Positions 27,409-36,300 of a stretch of DNA of 64,000 nt are shown in pieces. The stretch is from assembly GCA_024103135.1 (NCBI GenBank), contig JAGFIZ010000102.1, forward strand, positions 21,365-85,364, in the 5' to 3' direction. This DNA is from Bradyrhizobiaceae bacterium. Its GTDB lineage: Bacteria; Bacteroidota; Ignavibacteria; Kapaibacteriales; Kapaibacteriaceae. The position numbers were made by a program, and so were the translations under genes. The stretch's first letter is position 1. Each line of letters starts with the position of its first letter. Under the pieces are notes generated by a model. That model did no database searches and was not told the DNA's origin. It worked only from the letters and a program-made list of their open reading frames with translations.

Positions 27409-27900
27409 TTACTCACTGTAATCGGACTCCCCATTCTTGATTCCAATCTTTGCTTTGTTGTACGCCCAGTCCGGTATCTGTGGGGATGACGCATTTAGGT
27501 CGTCTCGCTTGACGACTAGTTCTTCGAATACGGCCTGGATATCATCGTCGGATCTGTCGCTTTTTGTGACAATGTTTAGAAATATCCTGGCCCTATTTCG
27601 CAGAGTAAGGTACTCTCCTGCACATCTCCTATGAGACAGAGTCCATTCATTCGGATTCAAGAACGTGCTGACTGCAGTAATAGCCGCTACCGTGACTGCT
27701 AAGCTTCCGGCTAAAATATCCGATCCCTTAAAAGCACTGACCCCAGCTAACGCCGCAGCGATAACATTGGGGATACCAATCCAGAGATGAATCGATCTCC
27801 ATCGAGTAGCAGCGTTGTAGTGAGACTTCGCTGAGTGCAGTGCGTCTTCTGCAATCCGCTTAGCTTCGTTTCTGTACTCTGATAGTAGTTCGGGGCGCAC
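27409..27900 (-). CDS. SLATT-domain two-transmembrane effector
   Basis: A protein of 163 aa, the first gene of the four-gene minus-strand operon. A helical N-terminus (EYRNEAKRIAEDALHSAKSH) leads to two membrane spans at about residues 36-57 (IHLWIGIPNVIAAALAGVSA) and 61-80 (DILAGSLAVTVAAITAVSTF). A conserved cytoplasmic helix follows (HRRCAGEYLTLRNRARIFLN), the hallmark of SLATT domains. SLATT proteins are proposed pore-forming effectors that act when a nucleotide-signalling partner is triggered. The nucleotidyltransferase gene is 3 nt downstream. The start at 27900 is preceded by a long non-coding stretch that should carry the promoter. Confidence 0.82.
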   Translation of the reverse strand: MRPELLSEYRNEAKRIAEDALHSAKSHYNAATRWRSIHLWIGIPNVIAAALAGVSAFKGSDILAGSLAVTVAAITAVSTFLNPNEWTLSHRRCAGEYLTLRNRARIFLNIVTKSDRSDDDIQAVFEELVVKRDDLNASSPQIPDWAYNKAKIGIKNGESDYSE

Positions 27901-29180
27901 TTGTGTTGTTCTGATCTGCCGTGACTAGCATACTGTCAGTAAAATATAGTCACAACTATCCGCATGCACCTCATCAACTCACAAGAAAACATGCGTCGGA
28001 CGGATGTAAGTCTTTGAATCCATTTGTATTAGTTGGCAGTGCCGGAGTCATTCGCGTCCCAATCGGTCCCAATACATCACAAATTCGCACAAGAATGCCC
28101 AAGAATGCACGAAAGGTCTCCCAAACTCGCACAGGAATTCAAGGCGAATGGCTCCGCACGATGTGAGTGGCTACCACAACTTGCCTCCTAGTGATCTTAA
28201 AAAGTCAGGTTTGAGGATTGCGCGAGCCTTCCATATCTCACACAGCTCGGTACCGCAGACGGAAGCTCAATCTTCACCTTGTGCTCCACCATTTCCGAAA
28301 GTTGTAAGGTGCAAATGCGTTGGTCTCAGAACCCGGGATTTAGGCTGACCTCGGATACGAGTCATTTCGTTGGTGACTTTGCAAGAAAGGTCAGAGTAGC
28401 CAAAGCCTCCTGTGAAGTTCAGATGGAGCTTGCCGTACACGGCGTCTTCTGTAAAGGAGTTTCTCACATAAAAAGAAGCTGGCCGCTGGTCCTTATTCGG
28501 AGTTTAGAGTGATGGGGATTGCTTTTTTGCCAGGCTACCATGCTGGGACCATTGCCTCGACCTTGTCTATCTGTTCTTTGTCTGCCCCGCAGTTGCCGAA
28601 ACTTTCACCTTGAAGAACCATGTCAGCGTTTTCGCGGTAGCCGATGCCACTGCCGCCAAATCAATGCTGGCACATGTCGTAGGATCCGCCTTCGTCAATA
28701 CTTTGTTCCTCGCCTGCATGAATGATCAGGGCAAGGACCTCTTTGAGAATTCATCTCGCAAAGAGATTCGTCCCCAGCAGAACTGTAGCGTGGCAGGATT
28801 CAAGATCGAATTCCAGCAACTAATGCTAGTGTTCACAATATCAAATTGTTATCAGCTCGGCTGTAAAGGTCGTGACTGCGTTAGGCAGTCCATTAGCAAT
28901 TGCCTGTGTTCTCAACAGAATAGGTCTGCACTTTTGAGTGATGAGAGTTCATGAATACGTGTTAACACGGATTTTTTGTTGACTAAACACTTGCAGTGGC
29001 AGTGACAATAATGTATACTTGCCATCGCTGATGACGAAGCTTTTGCGGGAAGTGGGACTCCCAACCAGGCGAAGTCGTTCGGCAGAGATTACTGAATTTT
29101 GGTGACTTGTGGTCTTAATGTAAGACTCCAATCCACCGATCAATTGTACATGTTGGGGATGTGCATTCTATTAACCGAAT
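27901..29180. other. 1.3-kb gene-poor junction between defence block and RHS operon
   Basis: No convincing gene is visible on either strand. Short frames (for example 28610-28954 plus, starting MKNHVSVFAVADATAAKSML) have poor coding character and no start signal. The sequence may be a decayed gene or recombination scar. The last part, AT-rich from about 28960, should hold the promoter of the plus-strand RHS operon, and the first part that of the minus-strand SLATT operon. Confidence 0.5.
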
Positions 29181-29199
29181 GATGTGGATTTTCCACATC
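29181..29199. promoter_or_regulatory. Inverted repeat, candidate operator of the RHS operon
   Basis: GATGTGGA (29181-29188), TTT, TCCACATC (29192-29199) is a perfect 8-bp inverted repeat 17 bp upstream of the ATG at 29217. It could be a repressor site or a 5'-UTR hairpin controlling the first gene of the large operon. Confidence 0.45.
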
Positions 29200-29216
29200 T
29201 AGTAATAGAGGTGTAT

Positions 29217-30107
29217 ATGGTCAGGATTCTTTCGCTCCTTGCCGTCCTCGTGGTGATCACGTTAAGTGCGCTCAATGTTTCTGCGCAAGGTGTTCCACCT
29301 CCCTGTGTCCCGGATTGTTTTGGCAATCCATTTGGTCCAACCCAGAAAATTGTATTTACCACACCGGGTGGATGCACCGTTCGTGTCTGGTACTCGTGGA
29401 GAATTGCATGTGGCTTATACCGCGATCTAGCTATTCAGAAGATTGAGATCCTGGGTTCTTGCGGGCAACCGTCCTCCATGTTAATGGACGACATCACGGA
29501 ACACCTGTTTCTTACAAACCCCATGGGCTTCCCCGAACCGGATACGGCTGAGTGCGACACGCTTTATCGCGTTACCAGGGGTCAGTGTTGGCGCAGAGAT
29601 ACGGTTGACTGTGATGGGGACACTCTTATGCTTCCATGTAGCAGTGGTCCAAGCTGCTGCTTGGTGCGATATGAGGTTTGCCTTGACTCCGCAGGCACCA
29701 AGACCGTTCGACCCTTTGCGGCTGAGGTGTTAATCGACACATGTATCGTACCACCTGGTGCCACATGCGAGAATGTGTGCACTGTGCCTCATTACAAAGC
29801 CCCATCTCACAGTGGAGCAACGATAAGCACTAAGCATTCTTCAATTGGTGCTAGCTCAGTTAGAGTTATCCCTAATCCGGTGAGCAGTGATCTAACTGTT
29901 GCGGTTCGCGGACTAACTCCTGGTGTTTGGACGGCTACTGTTGTCACAAGCACAGGGCAAAGCGTAGTTACGGAAGTCCTAATAGTGAATGCTTCAGGTA
30001 TTGGTGAGATCTTCATCGACTCCAGAAGTATGGCTATTGGTACACACGCGCTGCGACTAACAAATGGTTCTGAGTCTTACAGCTCAACCTTTGTCGTGAG
30101 CAGGTAA
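29217..30107 (+). CDS. Cys-rich T9SS-secreted protein, first gene of the RHS operon
   Basis: A protein of 296 aa from ATG 29217, which is preceded by AGAGG at good distance; the GTG at 29184 falls inside the operator-like repeat and is less likely. The signal peptide ends ALNVSAQ. The mature domain (about 25-200) holds many cysteines in a pattern including GGCTVRVWYSW, GQCWRRDT, and a CC pair (SGPSCCLVRYEVC). The same pattern recurs in the protein at 39749-40495, so they are paralogues. From about residue 215 (RVIPNPVSSDLTVAVRG) to the end is a type A T9SS sorting domain, which would send it to the surface. The disulphide-rich domain is not recognised as a known family. Confidence 0.72.
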   Translation: MVRILSLLAVLVVITLSALNVSAQGVPPPCVPDCFGNPFGPTQKIVFTTPGGCTVRVWYSWRIACGLYRDLAIQKIEILGSCGQPSSMLMDDITEHLFLTNPMGFPEPDTAECDTLYRVTRGQCWRRDTVDCDGDTLMLPCSSGPSCCLVRYEVCLDSAGTKTVRPFAAEVLIDTCIVPPGATCENVCTVPHYKAPSHSGATISTKHSSIGASSVRVIPNPVSSDLTVAVRGLTPGVWTATVVTSTGQSVVTEVLIVNASGIGEIFIDSRSMAIGTHALRLTNGSESYSSTFVVSR

Positions 30108-30130
30108 TCGGTTACTAACCAGGTAACGTC

Positions 30131-32317
30131 ATGAACCCTCGACACAACATCTCCTTGGTTCTGCTGTTGGTTGCAGTCGCTGGCGGTGCTCAAGCCTCCA
30201 GCGATTCAGCAGCAAAGGTTCGGAATCCCGACCTGATAATGAGACATCGGTTTGTCTACACGGATGATGTAGACAAGGATGTGGCTGCGTTGCGACTCAA
30301 GCCTTCAACACTACTAGCTGGTGTCAAAGTTGCCCTTGGTGGCGAAAAGGGGGCTCTGGTACGTTTGAGAGTTGTTAACGCTCCGCACTACGTCAGCACA
30401 GCCAGAGGTGCTCTGGACTTTGTTCCTCCCGTTGAGGTAGTAAAGGAAACTGCTGGACCAGAGGTCGCAACTCTAACCTTTCAAGAACCTGTGTCCATTC
30501 CGCACGGCTGGTGCTTTGTGGTCGTTGAGAGGGTAGTAGGAAAGGCGGCGTTGCTTACTAGTAACGCAGACTGTCCATTATTGTGTGAAGGAAGCCAGGG
30601 GGACATTTACCCACGACAGTTAGTTGTCCATGGTGATAAATGGACACATGCAAAATCACAATACGCGGTAGAAGCACTCACCGCACCTGCCGACTCAGAT
30701 GGTTCGAATTCCTGGACGTTAGATACTGTTCCTACTAGCACCTTCAACGTTGTAGCAGATCGCAAAAGATTCACGTGCAATGCTGTGCTACAATCGAAAC
30801 CCGGAAGCGTGCCCATGGTGCTAGTCAATGGGTCGCAGTATAAGATCAATCAGAATTCTCTGGACACCACCATCGAGGGCCAACATCAAGATCTACTGCG
30901 CATTGGAAGTGTTGTTGTACCAGTATCTGGTGAGGCGCCGTTGTTTGTTGAGTTGCCACTTGGAGACCACATTGGCAGAGTGTATCAACGAACTGGATTG
31001 AAGGCGACTGCGCTTGTTTCAGAATTTTCCATCCCTCGCATAAACAGGATATTAAGCGCCGCGGTTGCTGATGTCAATGGAGATGGACTAGAAGATGTTA
31101 TAGTGATTTCAGAATCGGAATCAGGAAAACCTGATGTCTTTGTGGTGGAGAGCGGTGATGATAGCGGGTACGATGTGCATCTCCAAAATGCTTTTCAGCT
31201 CATAACCACTCCCACTTCCGTTAATGCAGGTGATCTTAATGATGACGGTTTGGTAGACCTTGTGTGGACTGTTGCTGATAGACCAGCGTTGCTTGTCACA
31301 TTCCAATCTCAAATTGGAGGATGGAAACTGGACAGCATCAACCGCGATGCTTCGATAAGTGAAAGTCTGCGCCCTGTCTTTTATCCTAATCATGGGATGA
31401 GACCGGGTTTGACGGCGGGCTACCGCAGGACAATTGAAGTTAAGGATGCAGCTCACATTGAGCTGTGTGGTCAAGCAGTCTCAGTCTCACAATCTTCGTT
31501 TCTAACGAGGGATGCCGCACAGATTCTTCCGATATCGGTCGGTCAGAATAGTTCCCGGAGCCTAGTCATTCCAGGATGTACTTGTCAGCCGACGATGGTT
31601 GTAAATGTAGATGAAGGCATAGCGTCTGACATGACTGGGCAGTGTCCAATTGGAAAAGGACTTCCCGTTAGCGAAGCACTTGTTTTCACGAGCGCATCTG
31701 GTTCGTTAGGTATCATAACTGTGGGCGATAGCGGGATAGCGCTCAACTCTCAGAGGGCCAATGGCTCAAAACCCGAGATCTTACTTTACAGGAATGGACC
31801 ACATAACGGTGCATTTGTGAGATATCAAGTTGCTGGTGTATGGTACTCTACAATTGCATCACAGTCGTTTGGAGGGGCAAGCCAGCTTACAGATGCCTCC
31901 GTCGCGGGGATAGACACAGACGAAATTGATTCCCTGATTGTCACCTGGCCCGGACAGCCCAGAAAACAAGAGTTGTTCACTAGGACTCTGGATGGATTCC
32001 CATCCGTGATAGCATTTGGAACAGGCCGTCCATATGAACAACCTTCCCGTCTTGAAATCTCCGTGGTGCCTAATCCTGTTTCCGATCATGCGCGAATTGT
32101 CGTTAAAGGTCCACCAGATGTTTCGCTTACCGTGCGAGTCACAAACACACAAGGCCGCGTCCTATTCGAACAGATGTGTGTAACCGATGCTACTGGTCAA
32201 GTAGAGATATCATTTGACCCAGATGATACCGAGGTCTCAGCAGCAGGTTCGCTCATTGCAACAGCCTCTGGGCAGGGTATGCAGGCTTCGAAATCTTTTG
32301 TTGTTATCAAGAACTAG
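30131..32317 (+). CDS. FG-GAP/VCBS-repeat and UnbV-like T9SS-secreted protein
   Basis: A protein of 728 aa with a signal peptide ending GGAQAS. The N-terminal 300 residues are beta-rich with cysteines. Residues about 305-390 contain two FG-GAP/VCBS calcium-binding repeats (VADVNGDGLEDVIVI and GDLNDDGLVDLVW). Residues about 540-635 resemble the ASPIC/UnbV domain that follows FG-GAP repeats in many surface proteins (YRNGPHNGAFVRYQVAGVWY, SLIVTWPGQPRKQEL). From about residue 640 (VVPNPVSDHARIVV) to the end is a type A T9SS sorting domain. FG-GAP/VCBS beta-propeller modules also occur in SpvB/TcB toxin components. A scaffold or adhesin role beside the RHS proteins is plausible. It lies 23 nt after the preceding gene. 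Confidence 0.78.
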   Translation: MNPRHNISLVLLLVAVAGGAQASSDSAAKVRNPDLIMRHRFVYTDDVDKDVAALRLKPSTLLAGVKVALGGEKGALVRLRVVNAPHYVSTARGALDFVPPVEVVKETAGPEVATLTFQEPVSIPHGWCFVVVERVVGKAALLTSNADCPLLCEGSQGDIYPRQLVVHGDKWTHAKSQYAVEALTAPADSDGSNSWTLDTVPTSTFNVVADRKRFTCNAVLQSKPGSVPMVLVNGSQYKINQNSLDTTIEGQHQDLLRIGSVVVPVSGEAPLFVELPLGDHIGRVYQRTGLKATALVSEFSIPRINRILSAAVADVNGDGLEDVIVISESESGKPDVFVVESGDDSGYDVHLQNAFQLITTPTSVNAGDLNDDGLVDLVWTVADRPALLVTFQSQIGGWKLDSINRDASISESLRPVFYPNHGMRPGLTAGYRRTIEVKDAAHIELCGQAVSVSQSSFLTRDAAQILPISVGQNSSRSLVIPGCTCQPTMVVNVDEGIASDMTGQCPIGKGLPVSEALVFTSASGSLGIITVGDSGIALNSQRANGSKPEILLYRNGPHNGAFVRYQVAGVWYSTIASQSFGGASQLTDASVAGIDTDEIDSLIVTWPGQPRKQELFTRTLDGFPSVIAFGTGRPYEQPSRLEISVVPNPVSDHARIVVKGPPDVSLTVRVTNTQGRVLFEQMCVTDATGQVEISFDPDDTEVSAAGSLIATASGQGMQASKSFVVIKN

Positions 32318-32332
32318 TTGCCAAGAGCACCT

Positions 32333-32899
32333 ATGAACAACCTCGCAGTTAGCGAAACGAAATCTTTGAGTCGTGTTGCTTTGATAGCAAGCATCGTAAG
32401 CGCAGTTCTCTCGTTGCTACTTGTTGTGGCAGTAATGACGGGATGGCTCACAGGTGCACCTAAGGTAGGTTATGTCCGGACAGGTGAGGTTATCTCCGGA
32501 AGCGTCGCATTCAAAAGTGCGCGCTCTAGCTATGAGAAACAGATCATGGCTTGGCAGACAAATCTTGATACGTTGGAGTCAGAGTATGCAAGGAATCTGA
32601 GTCAGTTTAACAGCGCCTCACTGCAAATGGACGATGATGCAAGGGAAAGCCACCAGATAGGACTTGCAGAGCAACGCGCAACAATCGAGCGTTACTCGAC
32701 GGCTATCAGCCAACGGGCAAAAGAAGAAGAGAAAAGGTTGTCAGATAGTCTGCTCAAGCAGATAAACGCATCGGTTGAACAGTATGGCCGAGAGCATGGA
32801 TACGATGTAATCCTGGGTACCACATCAGAAGGTAGTCTGTTGTATGGATCCGAAGCGACAGACATTACAAAGAACGTGCTCGACTTTATCAACAGATGA
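32333..32899 (+). CDS. OmpH/Skp-like periplasmic chaperone with N-terminal membrane anchor
   Basis: A protein of 188 aa from ATG 32333; the TTG at 32318 is the alternative. One membrane span near the N-terminus (VALIASIVSAVLSLLLVVAV) is followed by the OmpH/Skp signature: KVGYVRTGEVISGSVAFKSA, a long coiled coil (YEKQIMAWQTNLDTLESEYA, ERYSTAISQRAKEEEKRLSD) and the closing YGREHGYDVILGTTSEGSLL and DITKNVLDFIN. OmpH-family proteins hold unfolded outer-membrane or secreted proteins in the periplasm. Here it is in an operon with giant RHS proteins, so a dedicated chaperone for their export is likely. The anchor replaces the cleaved signal peptide usual for Skp. It overlaps the next gene by 4 nt. 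Confidence 0.82.
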   Translation: MNNLAVSETKSLSRVALIASIVSAVLSLLLVVAVMTGWLTGAPKVGYVRTGEVISGSVAFKSARSSYEKQIMAWQTNLDTLESEYARNLSQFNSASLQMDDDARESHQIGLAEQRATIERYSTAISQRAKEEEKRLSDSLLKQINASVEQYGREHGYDVILGTTSEGSLLYGSEATDITKNVLDFINR

Positions 32900-33384
32900 A
32901 ACTTCATGTTGCGATATCGGCTTCGCTGATCGCCGCTGCGGTGCTAATAGTGTTGTACCTGGTACGCATCTCCGGCCCAGTTATAAACGGGGAGCTGGCT
33001 TTTCGATTTACTGCGAGGAATCTCGTAGTACAGCTCTATAGCATGTCGACCACCAAAGAAGACATAGCAAAATACCGGCTGGAAGTTGTAGACACTGCAA
33101 GTCAGATCAACCCATTGGTTCGTGGCGTACATGACTACAACGATTTCCGTCAACGAGTAATGGTTGCTACGATCAGCGATGTTAGTGGATGGTCTGTCTC
33201 CACAACTGGTGGTAGCATTGTTGAAGGCAAGTGGCGATGTGAGGACACACAGACTATATCGGGTAAGCTCATCTTCCATATCGTGTTCCCGAATGTGCAA
33301 GTTCAGGATGTGGTGGAGTTGAGTTGGCGCGATCAGCTATTCGAAACAGGAACGCACAAGTTCAAACCTGGACAGGGAATATGA
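32896..33384 (+). CDS. Membrane-anchored protein of unknown function
   Basis: A protein of 162 aa with an N-terminal membrane helix (VAISASLIAAAVLIVLYLVR), either an anchor or a signal peptide, followed by a mostly beta domain of about 130 residues. One Cys is present (KWRCEDTQTI). No family is recognised. Its start overlaps the OmpH-like gene and its stop overlaps the 2122-aa SpvB/RHS-type gene, both as ATGA, so its translation is coupled with theirs. Tight coupling suggests a helper in assembling or placing that protein, but this rests on gene order alone. Confidence 0.65.
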   Translation: MKLHVAISASLIAAAVLIVLYLVRISGPVINGELAFRFTARNLVVQLYSMSTTKEDIAKYRLEVVDTASQINPLVRGVHDYNDFRQRVMVATISDVSGWSVSTTGGSIVEGKWRCEDTQTISGKLIFHIVFPNVQVQDVVELSWRDQLFETGTHKFKPGQGI

Positions 33385-36300
33385 ACATCTTCAGAATTAG
33401 AAATCGTCGTGTATTCCGCACCCTTGCCCTTGTGCTAGGACTTTCTATGGTAGCTGAGATGGTTGCACCAGCAGCAGTTTTTGCAATCACCTCTGGACCG
33501 TCTCAGCCGGACTTCGCATCATTTGAACCGGTGGCCACAACAAACATGGTCGACCCTGCATCGGGTGGGTTCACGTACAATCTTCCTGTTGTGCAGATTC
33601 CTGGACCGGGTGGTGGCTATGCCTTGTCGCTATCATATCATTCAGGCGTTCGACCCACCGACGATGCTAGTTGGGTCGGATATGGTTGGACCTTAAATCC
33701 AGGCGCAATCAACAGGTCTGTTCAAGGTGTGCCTGATGATTTCTCGGGTCAGAATGTGAAGACATTCTATAAAGGTCCAGCCGACGAGACAATCGCTGCT
33801 GGATACGATGTATCGTTTGAAGCATTCAGCATCGATGTTGTCAAGCTAAGCGTTGGTTATAGTAAGATGGTCAGGTTCAACAACTATCGCGGCTTGAGCT
33901 TTTCTGAAGGGCTAACGACCAACATAGCGGGCTACGGAACACTCTCGTATCAAGCGGATGGTCATACTGGCAAATTTGGGATCTCAATCTCGCCCATGCC
34001 TTTGCTGGGAGAAATCGCTCAGTTCGGAATCAGTCAGATGGAGTCTATTTTATCGACTGCCGATCCTTCCGGGAGTCTTGGAGGATTCCAGTTGGCAAAA
34101 TCTGTTGCCGTCGGTCTTGCTCGAAATGCAGTAAGTGCCACGTCCTCTTTAGCCAGTGGCTACACAGTTCAGCTACTCTCACCGCGCATTCTTGCGACGA
34201 GTTCACCGCAGTTTAGTTCCGATTGCTTCAAGGTTGGGATACGGGCAAAAATTGCACTCGTACCGATAGTTCCAGGAGAGATAGGACCGAGTGCAGGATT
34301 TGAAGGTTCGTATACGGTTCAGAGACCTAGTGACCACGTTACAAACCAAGCCTATGGGATCATGTATCAAGGCCGAACTGAAAGGCTCAGTGCTCAAGCA
34401 AAGTCCAGCGTTGTCTATGACTACTCTACTGATCGTGAAAACCCATACACAGATCGCGACCTCTATTTACACGCCCCCTTCAGCACTCCGGATTCTTACA
34501 ACCTTACAGGTGAATCTCTAGCAGGATCTTTTCAAGCGCACAATCGAAAGCTTGGAATCGTACATCCACCGCAAAGAAGTTCGGTCACCAACATGCACGA
34601 CATCGACGCGCGTGTGAGCATAGGCTTTGCCACAGGAGGTGGAGGTTCTGGTACCAAGGGCAAGCAAGAATCGAAGGTTCGTCCCTGGAGCGACCCGGAT
34701 ACAATCAGGTTCGCAAGTGCCACTGACACCATGGAGTCATGGTACGATGGTGAACCAGTCTTTTTCAGATTTACCGGTGATCTTGGTGGCAAGGTTGGTT
34801 GGACAGAATCGGACGATGCCGTAAGAGTGCCTGCAAGTAGGAATGGTCCCAACTACGATGGGCTTGGTATTGACACACTGATGAACGATGGTGCAAGATC
34901 AGGGAGGAGTTCAAACATCTCTTACGTAACGAACCGTGAAATGTATGCGCATTACAGCCTAGGCAAACTTCGACGTGCATACACTCCGATCTCCAAGATG
35001 ATGGAACATGTAGATCGCTCAGAAGCATGCCTTGCAGATTTAGTTGGCGAGTTTACGGTTACAAATGAGAGCGGTGTAACCTATACATATGGCTTGCCGG
35101 TATTCGCCCGCAACGAAAAGAATTTGCAGTACGGAGTAGCTGGAAGCTGGGGTGATGCCTTCAAAACACACCCTAAGAAGGAGCAATCTCATCATTCAAA
35201 TGCTCCCACAGTCAACGGTCAAGTCAGAGAGGATCCGTATGTATCAACTTACTTGCTGACGCAGATTCTTAGCTCGGACTATGTGGACAGAACGGATAAC
35301 GGACCGTCGTCAGACGACTTCGGATCATATACTGTCTTCAGCTACCAGCGCTGTGCGGGTACTTATCTGAAGGAGATGGATCCCGCCACGTCACACCAAT
35401 GGTATCGTTGGCGAACCCCTTATACGGGCCAATATTATCAGCCAGGCAGAATGCTTGACAACAAACTCGCAGGTGATTACAAAGATGACCGGGGCATCGT
35501 CTCTTCTGGTGAGAAGGAAGTATACTTTCTTGAATCTATCCAGACAAAAACACATACAGCCGTATTTGTCACGAACAAGACAAACTTCGAAGCCAACGGA
35601 GTTTCCGGTGCTATGACCATCAGTGGATCACAGCGTGAACGTCTAGACGCATATGAAGCCTACAATCCACCAGAGGTCATGCCAGAGTCTGAACTAGAGA
35701 AAGTAAGTGCAAGTGACCCAGGGAAAATCCAAACTGGGTATGATGGAATCTGGAATTCTGAGTTCGCCGGCAGATACTACGATGGCAAGGTAATGACTCC
35801 GGACAAGGTGGTATCTGGAGTAAAGGCAAACAAGAATCGGTACCTTGAGCGAATTGAACTGTGGTCAATGGACTCCACTGGTGTGTTCAATGAGCTTCTG
35901 CAGACGGCGAGGTTCGAGTACGACTATTCGACTATGATGGCTGGGACCGGGAAGTGGGAAGCGTACGACTCCATTGCACATGTTACTAGGCACTATTATT
36001 CACCACCTACAGATTTGAACTCAGCCGTAGGGCTCACGCTTCACAATCTGTGGCCGGAGACAGCGGAAACAGCTGTAGGTCTCTACAGATATGGTAAACT
36101 CACGTTGAGACGAGTTTGGTTTGAGTACGGTGGCGTCAAGTCAGCGCGCATTTCGCCATACGAGTTCGACTACAGGAATCCTCCGAAATCAGAGTTTGCC
36201 TCGCATATCACAGACAAGTATGGGGCAGTTTTCGATGGATATCCAGAATCACCACCTACGCTGGATTCAACAGGGTGGTTGATAGATAAGGAAAATCCAA

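Noticed and set aside
28610..28954. Plus-strand frame in the 27.9-29.2 kb junction
   Set aside because: It lacks a ribosome site, homology and conserved motifs, and its second half is Cys/Ser-rich low-quality sequence; listed as part of the gene-poor stretch.
28991..29019. Sigma-70-like promoter TTGCAG, 17 nt, TATACT
   Set aside because: Bacteroidota-type RNA polymerase uses other boxes and the -35 match is only 3 of 6, so I do not call it.
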